Below the pieces are notes generated by a model, which was given only the letters and a program-made list of their open reading frames with translations, ran no database searches and was not told the DNA's origin. From Rhizobium binae (GTDB lineage: Bacteria; Pseudomonadota; Alphaproteobacteria; Rhizobiales; Rhizobiaceae): a stretch of 64,000 bases of DNA. The position numbers and the translations under genes were made by a program. Positions 56,612-64,000 of this stretch are shown here, piece by piece (the stretch's first letter is position 1; every line of letters begins with the position of its first letter). Where the stretch lies: NCBI RefSeq assembly GCF_017357225.1, contig NZ_CP071604.1, positions 685,001 to 749,000 on the forward strand, given 5' to 3'.

Positions 56612-58390
56612 ATGTACGATATCAGGGCGAGAAACAGCTTCCAGGATCGCGCAGCCGCGGAGCCGCGCCCCTTTGACGATCCTTATCGCCGGCGGTCGAA
56701 GGGGGCAGATATCGCGCTGCCCGAGGCCGAATTGCTACGGGCGATCGGTCGCGCCCTCGAAGAGCAGCGCGCGATGGCGGCGCGTCCGGCGCCGCTGGTC
56801 GACCGCATCGAAACCATCCTCGGCAACCGCCTTCGGGCTGCCAACGATATCGGCCGTCCTCTTGCGGCGGAGCCGGCCGCCCATGAGAAGCCAGTCGCTG
56901 CGGCCGCCGAACCCACGTTCTCACCCGCGCCGCTGGCCGTGATCCCTGAGGAGGCCGCCGGATCCCAGCCGGCCGCGCCGCGTTACCTCGCCGGCCGCTT
57001 CGGGCTTGTCATGACGGTCGTCACCGCCACGATCCTCGGCGCAGGGCTGCCGGCGTTGAGGCCGGTCGCGCCCGCCCTCTACCGCGCCGAGACGACGCTT
57101 TCGGTAAAGACGCATGCGTCAAGCCGCGGCGCTTTCACCCAGGCTGCGGCGAAAGGCCTGTTGTCGGCGCGGGTGATGGCCTCGACGGTCGCTGCGCTGA
57201 AACTTGATCACGACCCGGAATTTGCCGGCTCCAGTGCCAATGCGCTCGGCGTTGCGCTCGATCTCCTCTCGGCCACCGGAGCTGCTGCCGATCCGGCCTC
57301 GCGCGCCGAGGCGGCGCTGAAACATGCGGTCGAGGTCGTGCCCGATGTCGCCGCCGGTACGATCCTCGTCACGGTGACGACCGGCGACAGCAGCAAATCC
57401 ATGCGCATTGCCGCACGGCTTGGCGAAGCGGTGTCAGCAGGCAGCGGTTCGGGCCGGAACTCCGAAACCGAGACCGCGCTGCGCAAGGCCTATGCAGAGG
57501 CGAAGGCGGAGCTTGCCGCCTTCACGGCAAAAAGCGGAGAGGGAAACGTCAAGGTAGCGAGCGACCTGCGCCGCCAGATCGACGGGCTCGATGCCGATCT
57601 GAAACAGGCCGACCAGAATATCCTCGCGACGAAGGCGCAGGCCGACCGGCTGAAGGCGGCAAAACTCGCGGCCGTCCTGGATGGGTCGCTTCCGTCCAAC
57701 ATGCTTTCGCCGGCGCTGCAGGATTGGCGCGACAAATATGCCGTCGCCCGGACGACGCTGGCGCAGCTTTCGGCCGAGCTTGGCCCGCGCCATCCGCGGC
57801 TGTTGCAGCAGCAGGCCGAAACGGATGGACTGAAGGAGAACATGGGCAAGGAGCTTGCCCATATTGCCCAGCTCGCCAATGCCGCCGCCAAGGCTGCGGT
57901 CGATGCGCGCAAGGAGCTGAACGATCGCCGCAACACGTTGATCGCCCAGAGCCGGGATACCGGCGTCGATTTGGCCCGGCTGACCGAGCTGCGCGAGAAG
58001 GCGAATGCCGCGCGCGTGCGCCTGGAGGAGGCCGCCTCCACAACGGGGGCAGCCGACGACGGCCATCTGATCGTGCTGAAATCGCCGCTCGTGTCGAAGG
58101 TGGCGGGAACGAATGGCTCGATCGGCGGCGCGCTGACCGGGGCCGCCGCCGGCCTGGCACTCGGTCTTGGCCTGGCTTTCCTGCTGTTTTTGCGCAAATC
58201 CGTCGCGGCCTCTGCAACGGAAATGCCAGTGTCTCCGCCGGTTGTGTCTCCGTCGGTTGTGTCCCCGCCACCAGAGCCCGCGCCGGCCGCGGCGGCGCTC
58301 GACGAGATGCAGGAGTTGCGCTCCGAGATCTCCGGCCTGCGTGACCGGCTGCGTGGTCATGGGATTGAAGTGCGGCAGCCGCGCCGCTGA
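56612..58390 (+). CDS. Wzz/GumC-like polysaccharide co-polymerase (no kinase domain)
   Basis: 592 residues from ATG 56612. A cytoplasmic N-terminus (about 1-125), membrane helix near 130-155, a periplasmic Wzz-like domain with a long coiled coil (about 290-470: LRRQIDGLDADLKQADQNIL, LSAELGPRHPRLLQQQAETD), a second helix near 505-525, and a Pro-rich cytoplasmic tail. Controls chain length or export of exopolysaccharide. It lacks the C-terminal Tyr-kinase domain of ExoP. Extended N-terminus is unusual. Confidence 0.85.
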   Translation: MYDIRARNSFQDRAAAEPRPFDDPYRRRSKGADIALPEAELLRAIGRALEEQRAMAARPAPLVDRIETILGNRLRAANDIGRPLAAEPAAHEKPVAAAAEPTFSPAPLAVIPEEAAGSQPAAPRYLAGRFGLVMTVVTATILGAGLPALRPVAPALYRAETTLSVKTHASSRGAFTQAAAKGLLSARVMASTVAALKLDHDPEFAGSSANALGVALDLLSATGAAADPASRAEAALKHAVEVVPDVAAGTILVTVTTGDSSKSMRIAARLGEAVSAGSGSGRNSETETALRKAYAEAKAELAAFTAKSGEGNVKVASDLRRQIDGLDADLKQADQNILATKAQADRLKAAKLAAVLDGSLPSNMLSPALQDWRDKYAVARTTLAQLSAELGPRHPRLLQQQAETDGLKENMGKELAHIAQLANAAAKAAVDARKELNDRRNTLIAQSRDTGVDLARLTELREKANAARVRLEEAASTTGAADDGHLIVLKSPLVSKVAGTNGSIGGALTGAAAGLALGLGLAFLLFLRKSVAASATEMPVSPPVVSPSVVSPPPEPAPAAAALDEMQELRSEISGLRDRLRGHGIEVRQPRR

Positions 58391-58511
58391 ACCAACATTT
58401 CCTTGCAAGTTTGATATTGCCTTGCCGCTTTCCGACAGGATAGGGCGTTAGCGGGCATTTGACGCTCGTCAACTATCCCTAGATTGACATGAAAACAGGG
58501 CGGAGAGACGC

Positions 58512-59411
58512 GTGACGACAGTAATCGACGGCAAGCTTGTAGCTGCATCCGTAATTCAGACAGTCAAGAGTGCGACGGCAGCGCTGCAAAAAAGCAGCGG
58601 CGTCACCACCGGCCTTGCCGTCATCATCGTCGGCGACGATCCGGGAAGCCACGCCTATGTCGGCTCCAAGAGCCGCATGGCCAAGGAATGTGGTTTCAAG
58701 TCCGTCCAGCACACGCTGCCGGCGGACACGAAGCAGGAAGAACTCGCAGCGCTCGTCGCCACCCTCAACGCCGATCCGTCGATCCACGGTATCCTGGTGC
58801 AGCTGCCCTTGCCGAAACCGCTCGACAGCGAGCCGATCATCCAGTCGATCCTGCCGGAAAAGGATGTCGATGGCCTGAGCGTCGTCAATGCCGGCAAGCT
58901 TGCCACCGGCGACCTGAAGACCGGCCTGGTCTCCTGCACGCCGGCCGGCGCCATGGTCTTCGTCCGCCGCACCCATGGCGAGGATCTCTCCGGTCTCAAC
59001 GCCGTCGTCATCGGCCGCTCCAACCTGTTCGGCAAGCCGATGGCGCAATTGCTGCTCAACGCCAATGCGACGGTGACGATGGCGCATTCGAGAACGAAGA
59101 ACCTCGCCGAGGTCTGCCGCAACGCCGATATTCTGGTGGCAGCCGTCGGCCGGCCGGAAATGGTCAAGGCCGAGTGGGTCAAGCCGGGCGCGACGGTCAT
59201 CGATGTCGGCATCAATCGCGTGCCGGCGCCCGACAGAGGCGAGGGCAAGACCCGGCTCGTCGGTGACGTCGCCTTCGCCGAGGTCTGCGCAGTCGCCGGC
59301 ACCATCACCCCGGTTCCAGGCGGCGTCGGCCCGATGACCATCGCCATGCTGATGGCCAATACGGTCATCGCTGCCCACCGCGCCGCGGGGCAGACGCCGC
59401 CGCAGTTTTAA
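58512..59411 (+). CDS. folD: Methylene-THF dehydrogenase/cyclohydrolase FolD
   Basis: 299 residues from GTG 58512 (GGAGAGA upstream). Bifunctional enzyme interconverting 5,10-methylene-, methenyl- and 10-formyl-tetrahydrofolate with NADP. Marks: [15 protein letters not shown] with the active Lys, [12 protein letters not shown], and the [12 protein letters not shown] end. Rossmann segment [17 protein letters not shown]. Housekeeping gene at the boundary between the polysaccharide genes and agl. Confidence 0.97.
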   Translation: MTTVIDGKLVAASVIQTVKSATAALQKSSGVTTGLAVIIVGDDPGSHAYVGSKSRMAKECGFKSVQHTLPADTKQEELAALVATLNADPSIHGILVQLPLPKPLDSEPIIQSILPEKDVDGLSVVNAGKLATGDLKTGLVSCTPAGAMVFVRRTHGEDLSGLNAVVIGRSNLFGKPMAQLLLNANATVTMAHSRTKNLAEVCRNADILVAAVGRPEMVKAEWVKPGATVIDVGINRVPAPDRGEGKTRLVGDVAFAEVCAVAGTITPVPGGVGPMTIAMLMANTVIAAHRAAGQTPPQF

Positions 59412-59423
59412 GGCAGACTGGTG

Positions 59424-60446
59424 TTAACTGGGGGCAGGGCCGGTCGAGGCCCTGACGATCAGCTCGGTCTTCCAGAGCTCCTGCTCGGGGAAGGGCCCAG
59501 CCTGTTTCACAGTGCCGATCAGCCGCTGGGCGATGCGAACGCCGGCAGCACGCAGCGACGAGCGGGTCGTCGTCAGCGGCACGGAGAAATTTTCCGGCTT
59601 CAACAGCGGCAGAACGTCGTCATGGGCGATCAGCGAAATATCTTCGCCGAGCCGCAATCCCGCCTGGTTGACCGCGCGGATCGCCCCGAGCGCCATCACC
59701 GTGCTGGAGCAGAGGATGGCCGTAGGCCGCTGCGGCAGCTGCAGGAAGCGTTCCATCGCCACCAGACCCTGTTCGTCGGTCATCAGCGCGTGGATGACGC
59801 AATCCTCCTCGAGAGCCAGTCCGCGCTCGGCAAGCGCCGTTACGACGCCGTTCTTCCTGCGGATGGCGAAATCGAGATGCACTTGCCCGTTCATCAGCGC
59901 AAAGCGTGTATGACCGAGCTGCAGCAATAGCCGCGTCGCATCGTAGAACGCGCCTTCATTGTCGATGTCGAGATAGGGATAATCAGGCTCCGCGCCGAAG
60001 GAGCGGCCATGCACGACATAGGGCATGGAGAGCGATTTCAGCATGGGAAGGCGCGGGTCGTGGCCGCGCATATAGGCGACGAACAGTGCATCGACATTGC
60101 CGCTGATCGCAAGCCGCCGGAGCGCGGCCACCTCGTCATCAGGATCGGACGGCATGATGACGAAATGGAAATCGTGGCGCACGGCCTCCTCGCCGAGCCC
60201 GGCCAGGAATTCGCCGAAATGCACGTCGGACTGGTGGCCGGGCGCCGTCGGCATGACCAGGCCGATCGAGCCTGCCTTGCCGGTCGCAAGCCGCTGAGCA
60301 GCCTTGTTCGGCCGGTATCCGGTTTCCTTGACGGCCTGGAGCACGCGCTCCCGGGTCGCTTCATTGACCTCGGGATAACCGTTCAGCGCCCGGCTCACCG
60401 TCGTCTGCGACAGCCCAAGCAATTCCGATAGCTGTTTGAGATTCAC
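59424..60446 (-). CDS. aglR: LacI-family regulator AglR
   Basis: 340 residues, start ATG 60446. N-terminal helix-turn-helix (LKQLSELLGLSQTTVSRALNGYPEVNEATRERVL) and a periplasmic-binding-protein-like effector domain. Divergent from aglEFG, whose regulator AglR is known in S. meliloti (alpha-glucoside-inducible). Its operators are probably the AAAGCGCTTT palindromes at 60515 and 60677. Confidence 0.9.
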   Translation of the reverse strand: MNLKQLSELLGLSQTTVSRALNGYPEVNEATRERVLQAVKETGYRPNKAAQRLATGKAGSIGLVMPTAPGHQSDVHFGEFLAGLGEEAVRHDFHFVIMPSDPDDEVAALRRLAISGNVDALFVAYMRGHDPRLPMLKSLSMPYVVHGRSFGAEPDYPYLDIDNEGAFYDATRLLLQLGHTRFALMNGQVHLDFAIRRKNGVVTALAERGLALEEDCVIHALMTDEQGLVAMERFLQLPQRPTAILCSSTVMALGAIRAVNQAGLRLGEDISLIAHDDVLPLLKPENFSVPLTTTRSSLRAAGVRIAQRLIGTVKQAGPFPEQELWKTELIVRASTGPAPS

Positions 60447-60744
60447 CTGTTATGCTTCCTCCCGGCCCGCCCGTCGGCCGCTCTAAAAGGCCTGCCTGCC
60501 TCCCAATGGCACCCAAAGCGCTTTCAAATATGTAGCATCTCGCGCGCTTGACTCAAGAAAAATCGCTCCATATTCCCCGATAAGCGCCGTCGCGCTGCGA
60601 TATTCCGCGGGTTTCTTGCGGGTTCTCGCGAATTGACTTGACTTCATTCCACCGGAAGTGAAATGAGTGCGTTGTCAAAGCGCTTTGAAATTTCTTTTTC
60701 AGGGAATTCGGCGCGGGTTGGGATTGTGATGGGAGGTAGATCAC
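60447..60744. promoter_or_regulatory. Divergent aglR/aglE control region with AglR operators
   Basis: Contains AAAGCGCTTT at 60515-60524 next to aglR and a perfect 14-bp palindrome TCAAAGCGCTTTGA at 60675-60688, 57 bases before the aglE start, both sharing the LacI-type centre GCGC. TTGACT hexamers overlap at 60633-60643 and may be a -35 for aglE. The aglE ribosome site is GGGAGGTAG. Confidence 0.8.
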
Positions 60745-62106
60745 ATGAAAAAGTCATTTTTGATGGGCGTTGCCGTTGCGGCGCTATTTGCCGGTGCTGC
60801 GTCCGCGGCCGATCTGAAATTTGCCCCGGGGCAGGATTCCAAGTTCAACTGGAAGAGCTATGACGAATTCAAGGCTGCGCATGCCGATCTGAAGGGTCAG
60901 CCGCTGACGATCTTCGGGCCGTGGCGCGGCGAGGACGAGGCGTTCTTCATGAGCGTTCTTGCCTATTTCACCGAAGCGACCGGCATCGACGCCAAATATT
61001 CTTCGTCTGAAAACTACGAGCAGCAGATCGTCATCGACACGCAGGCCGGCTCGCCGCCGAACATCGCCATCCTGCCGCAGCCGGGCCTACTTGCCGACCT
61101 CGCCGGCAAGGGCTTTCTGACGCCGCTCGGCGACGATAACTCCAAGTGGCTCAAGGAAAACTACGGCGCCGGCGACAGCTGGGTCGGTTACGGCACTTAT
61201 AAGGGCAAGGACGGCAAGGAAGCCTTTTACGCCTTCCCTTACAAGGCTGACGTGAAATCGCTCGTCTGGTACGTTCCGGAGAATTTCGAGGAAGCCGGCT
61301 ACAAGATCCCGACGACCATGGAAGAGCTGCATGCCCTGACCGACCAGATCGTCAAGGATGGCGGCGTTCCCTGGTGCATCGGTCTCGGTTCCGGCGGTGC
61401 CACCGGCTGGCCGGCGACCGACTGGGTCGAAGATCTCATGCTGCGAATGCAGCCGCCGGAAGCCTACGACAAGTGGACGACCAACGAGCTCAAGTTCACC
61501 GATCCGACCGTCGTGGCCGCGATCGAAGAATTCGGAAAGTTTGCCAAGAACCCGAAATATGTCGATGGCGGTGTTGCGGCCGTAGCATCGACCGACTTCC
61601 GCGACAGTCCGAAGGGTCTCTTCGCCGTTCCGCCGAAGTGCTATATGCACCATCAGGCCTCGTTCATTCCGTCCTTCTTCCCTGAAGGCACGAAGCTCGG
61701 CCAGGATGCCGACTTCTTCTACATGCCGACCTTCGCGTCGCATCCCGAGCTCGGCAAGCCGGTTCTCGGCGCCGGCACGCTGGTCTCGATCGCCAAGGAC
61801 TCGAAGACTGCCCGCGCTTTCATCGACTTCCTGAAGACCCCGATCGCGCATGAGGTCTGGATGGCGCAGTCGAGCTTCCTGACGCCTTACAAGGGCGTCA
61901 GCGTCGATGCCTATGCCAATCCGCAGATGAAGAAGGAAGGCGAGATCCTGACCTCCGCCACCACCTTCCGCTTCGACGGCTCCGACCTGATGCCGGGCAA
62001 GATCGGTGCCGGCGCCTTCTGGACCGGCATGGTCGATTTCGTCGGCGGCAAGTCCGCCGAGGAAGCTGCAGGCGAAATTCAGAGCGCCTGGGACGGCATC
62101 AAGTAA
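60745..62106 (+). CDS. aglE: Alpha-glucoside ABC transporter substrate-binding protein AglE
   Basis: 453 residues with a signal peptide ending near ASA-ADLKF. Family 1 solute-binding protein for sucrose, maltose and trehalose uptake in S. meliloti. Follows the divergent operator region. Marks: FGPWRGEDEAFFMSVLAYF and WGYG-type inner segments (SWVGYGTYKGKDGKEAF). Confidence 0.93.
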   Translation: MKKSFLMGVAVAALFAGAASAADLKFAPGQDSKFNWKSYDEFKAAHADLKGQPLTIFGPWRGEDEAFFMSVLAYFTEATGIDAKYSSSENYEQQIVIDTQAGSPPNIAILPQPGLLADLAGKGFLTPLGDDNSKWLKENYGAGDSWVGYGTYKGKDGKEAFYAFPYKADVKSLVWYVPENFEEAGYKIPTTMEELHALTDQIVKDGGVPWCIGLGSGGATGWPATDWVEDLMLRMQPPEAYDKWTTNELKFTDPTVVAAIEEFGKFAKNPKYVDGGVAAVASTDFRDSPKGLFAVPPKCYMHHQASFIPSFFPEGTKLGQDADFFYMPTFASHPELGKPVLGAGTLVSIAKDSKTARAFIDFLKTPIAHEVWMAQSSFLTPYKGVSVDAYANPQMKKEGEILTSATTFRFDGSDLMPGKIGAGAFWTGMVDFVGGKSAEEAAGEIQSAWDGIK

Positions 62107-62116
62107 TCTTTCAGAT

Positions 62117-62140
62117 ATGCCGCCGGCTTGCCGGCGGCAT
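62117..62140 (+). other. Intercistronic hairpin after aglE
   Basis: 10-bp perfect stem ATGCCGCCGG / CCGGCGGCAT with a CTTG loop and no T run, before the aglF gene. Position and lack of T suggest mRNA stabilisation of the aglE portion or partial termination, keeping binding protein in excess. Confidence 0.7.
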
Positions 62141-62290
62141 GGCTTGCATGAGTGGCCGGGCTCGCCAACAGCCCGGCCATCGCAGGATATATTGTGATTG
62201 GGCAATATAAAGGGATTGACGGTGATCGGCATTGACCCGTCAGAATGAAAGCCGGTCGGAATAAGATCAGGGAAACAGGGGAGGGACGGA

Positions 62291-63301
62291 ATGCTGTCGC
62301 AGATTGTGTCCGCTTTGGGCGTCGTGGTCGTCGCCGTTTTTGCGTGCTCGGCCTATTTCTATTTTTCCAACAAGATTCTGGACCTCGCGCTGCCGGTGGC
62401 GGGCGACATCCGCACGGCATCGCGCAATCTCAACCGCCGCGCCCTCATCCGGCCGTGGCTATTCATCGGCCCGGCGCTCATCCTGCTCTTCGTCTACCTC
62501 GTCTATCCGGTCGTTGCGACCTTCATCCTATCCTTCTACGACCGCGCCGGCCTGCAGTTCGTCGGCCTCGCCAATTACAAATGGGCGATCGGCGACCGCG
62601 AATTCCGCCAGTCGATCTTCAACAACATCCTCTGGCTCGCTGTCGTGCCGGCCGCCTGCACCTTCTTCGGCCTCGTCATTGCTGTCATGACCGATCGCAT
62701 CTGGTGGGGCAATATCGCCAAGAGTATCGTCTTCATGCCGATGGCGATCTCCTTCGTCGGCGCTTCTGTCATCTGGAAGTTCATCTATGAGTATCGCGGC
62801 GGCAACGATGTGCAGATCGGGCTTCTGAACGCCATCGTCCAGCTTTTCGGCGGTACGCCCGAAGTGTGGATCTCGGTGCCGTTCTGGAACAATTTCTTCC
62901 TGATGGTCATCCTGATCTGGATCCAGACCGGTTTTGCCATGGTCATCCTGTCGGCAGCTCTACGCGGCATCCCCGAGGAGACGATCGAGGCCGCCGTCAT
63001 CGACGGCGCCAATGGCTGGCAGATCTTCTGGCGCATCATGGTGCCCCAGGTCTGGGGCACCATCGCCGTCGTCTGGACGACCATCACCATCCTCGTTCTG
63101 AAGGTCTTCGATATCGTGCTCACAATGACCAACGGCCAGTGGCAGACGATGGTCTTGGCGAACCTGATGTTCGACTGGATGTTCCGCGGCGGCGGCGATT
63201 CCGGTCGAAGTGCTGTCATCGCCATCATCATCATGCTCGCCGTCACGCCGATCATGGTCTGGAACGTGCGCCGCGCCAACCGCGAACTGAAGGGCCACTG
63301 A
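62291..63301 (+). CDS. aglF: Alpha-glucoside ABC transporter permease AglF
   Basis: 336 residues from ATG 62291 (GGGGAGGGA upstream). MalF-like permease: about seven hydrophobic helices, the EAA loop EAAVIDGANGWQIFWRIMVPQVWG near residue 235. Partner of AglG. 184 bases after aglE. Confidence 0.93.
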   Translation: MLSQIVSALGVVVVAVFACSAYFYFSNKILDLALPVAGDIRTASRNLNRRALIRPWLFIGPALILLFVYLVYPVVATFILSFYDRAGLQFVGLANYKWAIGDREFRQSIFNNILWLAVVPAACTFFGLVIAVMTDRIWWGNIAKSIVFMPMAISFVGASVIWKFIYEYRGGNDVQIGLLNAIVQLFGGTPEVWISVPFWNNFFLMVILIWIQTGFAMVILSAALRGIPEETIEAAVIDGANGWQIFWRIMVPQVWGTIAVVWTTITILVLKVFDIVLTMTNGQWQTMVLANLMFDWMFRGGGDSGRSAVIAIIIMLAVTPIMVWNVRRANRELKGH

Positions 63302-63302
63302 G

Positions 63303-64000
63303 ATGACCGCTGTCGGCAACTACTTCAAGATCGGTCCCGCCCGCCTCTTCGTTCACCTTGCGGTTCTCTTGATCGTCATCATCTGGCTGATCCCGACGCT
63401 CGGCATCTTCGTCAGTGCTTTGCGCGACAAGGACCAGATCGTTGTGTCCGGCTGGTGGACGGCCTTCGTCGGCTCGACGCAAACGGTCGCCGTGCGCCTT
63501 GGCACGCCGGACCAGCAAAAGCAGGAAGGCGCAACCTACGTCATTTCCGGCAATGTGCTGGAAGGGCAGACCGGCCGCTCGGTAAAGGCCTTCGGTAACC
63601 GCGTGCAGCAGCCGGCGGCCTTCGAGGCCGGCCAGACGGCCGATCTCGGCGACGGCGAAAGCCTGCTGATCAACAGCGACGGCAGCTATCGCTACATGAA
63701 GAACGCCGCCTTCTCTCCCGACGAACGGCCGCGGCGCATCTACGTCTCCGTCTCGGCGCCGCCGGAATTCACGCTGCAGAACTACAATACGGTTCTGACC
63801 GGCGAGGGCATCGGCCAGTCCTTCATCAATTCGCTGACCGTGACGATACCGGCGACGATCATCCCGATCCTGATTGCCGCTTTCGCTGCCTATGCCTTGA
63901 GCTGGATGGACTTTCCCGGCCGCGCGCTGTTGATCGCACTGGTCGTCGGCCTCATCGTCGTGCCGCTGCAGATGTCGCTGATTCCGCTGCTTCGCCTCTA
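63303..64000 (+). CDS. aglG: Alpha-glucoside ABC transporter permease AglG, partial
   Basis: Reads from ATG 63303 to the right edge (232 codons) with no stop. Membrane helix near residues 18-40 (HLAVLLIVIIWLIPTLGIFV), an unusually large periplasmic loop (about 45-170) and the start of the MalG-like transmembrane core (NSLTVTIPATIIPILIAAFAAYALSW). Two bases after the aglF stop. The EAA loop lies beyond the edge. Confidence 0.93.
   Translation, partial: MTAVGNYFKIGPARLFVHLAVLLIVIIWLIPTLGIFVSALRDKDQIVVSGWWTAFVGSTQTVAVRLGTPDQQKQEGATYVISGNVLEGQTGRSVKAFGNRVQQPAAFEAGQTADLGDGESLLINSDGSYRYMKNAAFSPDERPRRIYVSVSAPPEFTLQNYNTVLTGEGIGQSFINSLTVTIPATIIPILIAAFAAYALSWMDFPGRALLIALVVGLIVVPLQMSLIPLLRL

Noticed and set aside
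60633..60670. A full sigma-70 promoter for aglE
   Set aside because: TTGACT hexamers are present, but no convincing -10 follows at the right distance, so only the control region as a whole is reported.
1..64000. CRISPR array, prophage, insertion sequence or transfer RNA
   Set aside because: No regularly spaced repeats, transposase, integrase or phage genes, and no cloverleaf was noticed. The cluster reads as core chromosome.

Overview
The window is high-GC alphaproteobacterial DNA that reads as the chromosomal chemotaxis and flagellar cluster of a Rhizobium species (R. leguminosarum/R. etli group). The genus call rests on gene content and order: an IcpA/CheS/CheY1/CheA/CheW/CheR/CheB/CheY2/CheD/CheT operon, VisN/VisR and Rem regulators, the rhizobial motility genes motC, motE and fliK (formerly motD), several short flagellins in tandem, FlaF/FlbT, RIME-type repeats and an agl alpha-glucoside uptake locus. 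The exact species cannot be fixed from the sequence alone.

Layout. (1) 1-4.3 kb, minus strand: the N-terminal two thirds of a fused SecDF translocase subunit (cut by the left edge), a small membrane protein, an ArnT/PMT-like membrane glycosyltransferase and a possible 37-residue membrane peptide. (2) 4.7-13.2 kb, plus: the che operon, with many ATGA stop/start overlaps. (3) 13.3-16.9 kb, plus: fliF with its own terminator, then visN-visR. (4) 22.3-17.0 kb, minus: motA-fliM-fliN-fliG-flhB and a conserved unknown. (5) 22.5-25.2 kb, plus: flgF-fliI and a membrane protein of unknown role, ending in a terminator. (6) 25.3-31.4 kb, plus: flgB-flgC-fliE-flgG-flgA-flgI-motE-flgH-fliL-fliP. (7) 33.5-31.6 kb, minus: a SPINDLY/GT41-type TPR glycosyltransferase. 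(8) 33.9-38.4 kb, plus: flaA, flaB, flaC and flaD; flaA, flaB and flaC each have their own terminator. (9) 38.6-43.8 kb, plus: a FliH-like protein, motB, motC, fliK and a lytic transglycosylase. (10) 44.1-55.2 kb, plus: rem, flgE, flgK, flgL, flaF, flbT, flgD, fliQ, flhA, fliR and four small genes (FliJ-like, flgJ, FlgN-like, divergent FliL-like). (11) 55.5-64 kb: WecG/TagA glycosyltransferase, Wzz/GumC-like protein, folD, and the alpha-glucoside locus aglR (minus) with aglE-aglF-aglG (plus; aglG cut by the right edge).

How the parts work together. VisN/VisR activate rem, and Rem activates later flagellar genes. IcpA and other receptors (elsewhere) signal through CheW/CheA to CheY2, the motor-acting regulator, while CheY1 with CheS acts as a phosphate sink and CheT is a likely phosphatase. 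The motor is unidirectional with speed control. It uses MotA/MotB plus the periplasmic proteins MotC and MotE.

No wholly unknown system stands out. The points most worth following are: a repeated promoter box before flaA, flaB, flaC and flgB; GTTAACC/GGTTAAC dyads before flaB and flaC; a GT41 glycosyltransferase beside the flagellins; a globin-like IcpA without the expected proximal His; a degenerate receiver in Rem; FG-repeat and altered N-termini in FliN and FliM; and several small unnamed genes that look like diverged FliH, FliJ, FlgN and FliL. All homology calls were made by eye.
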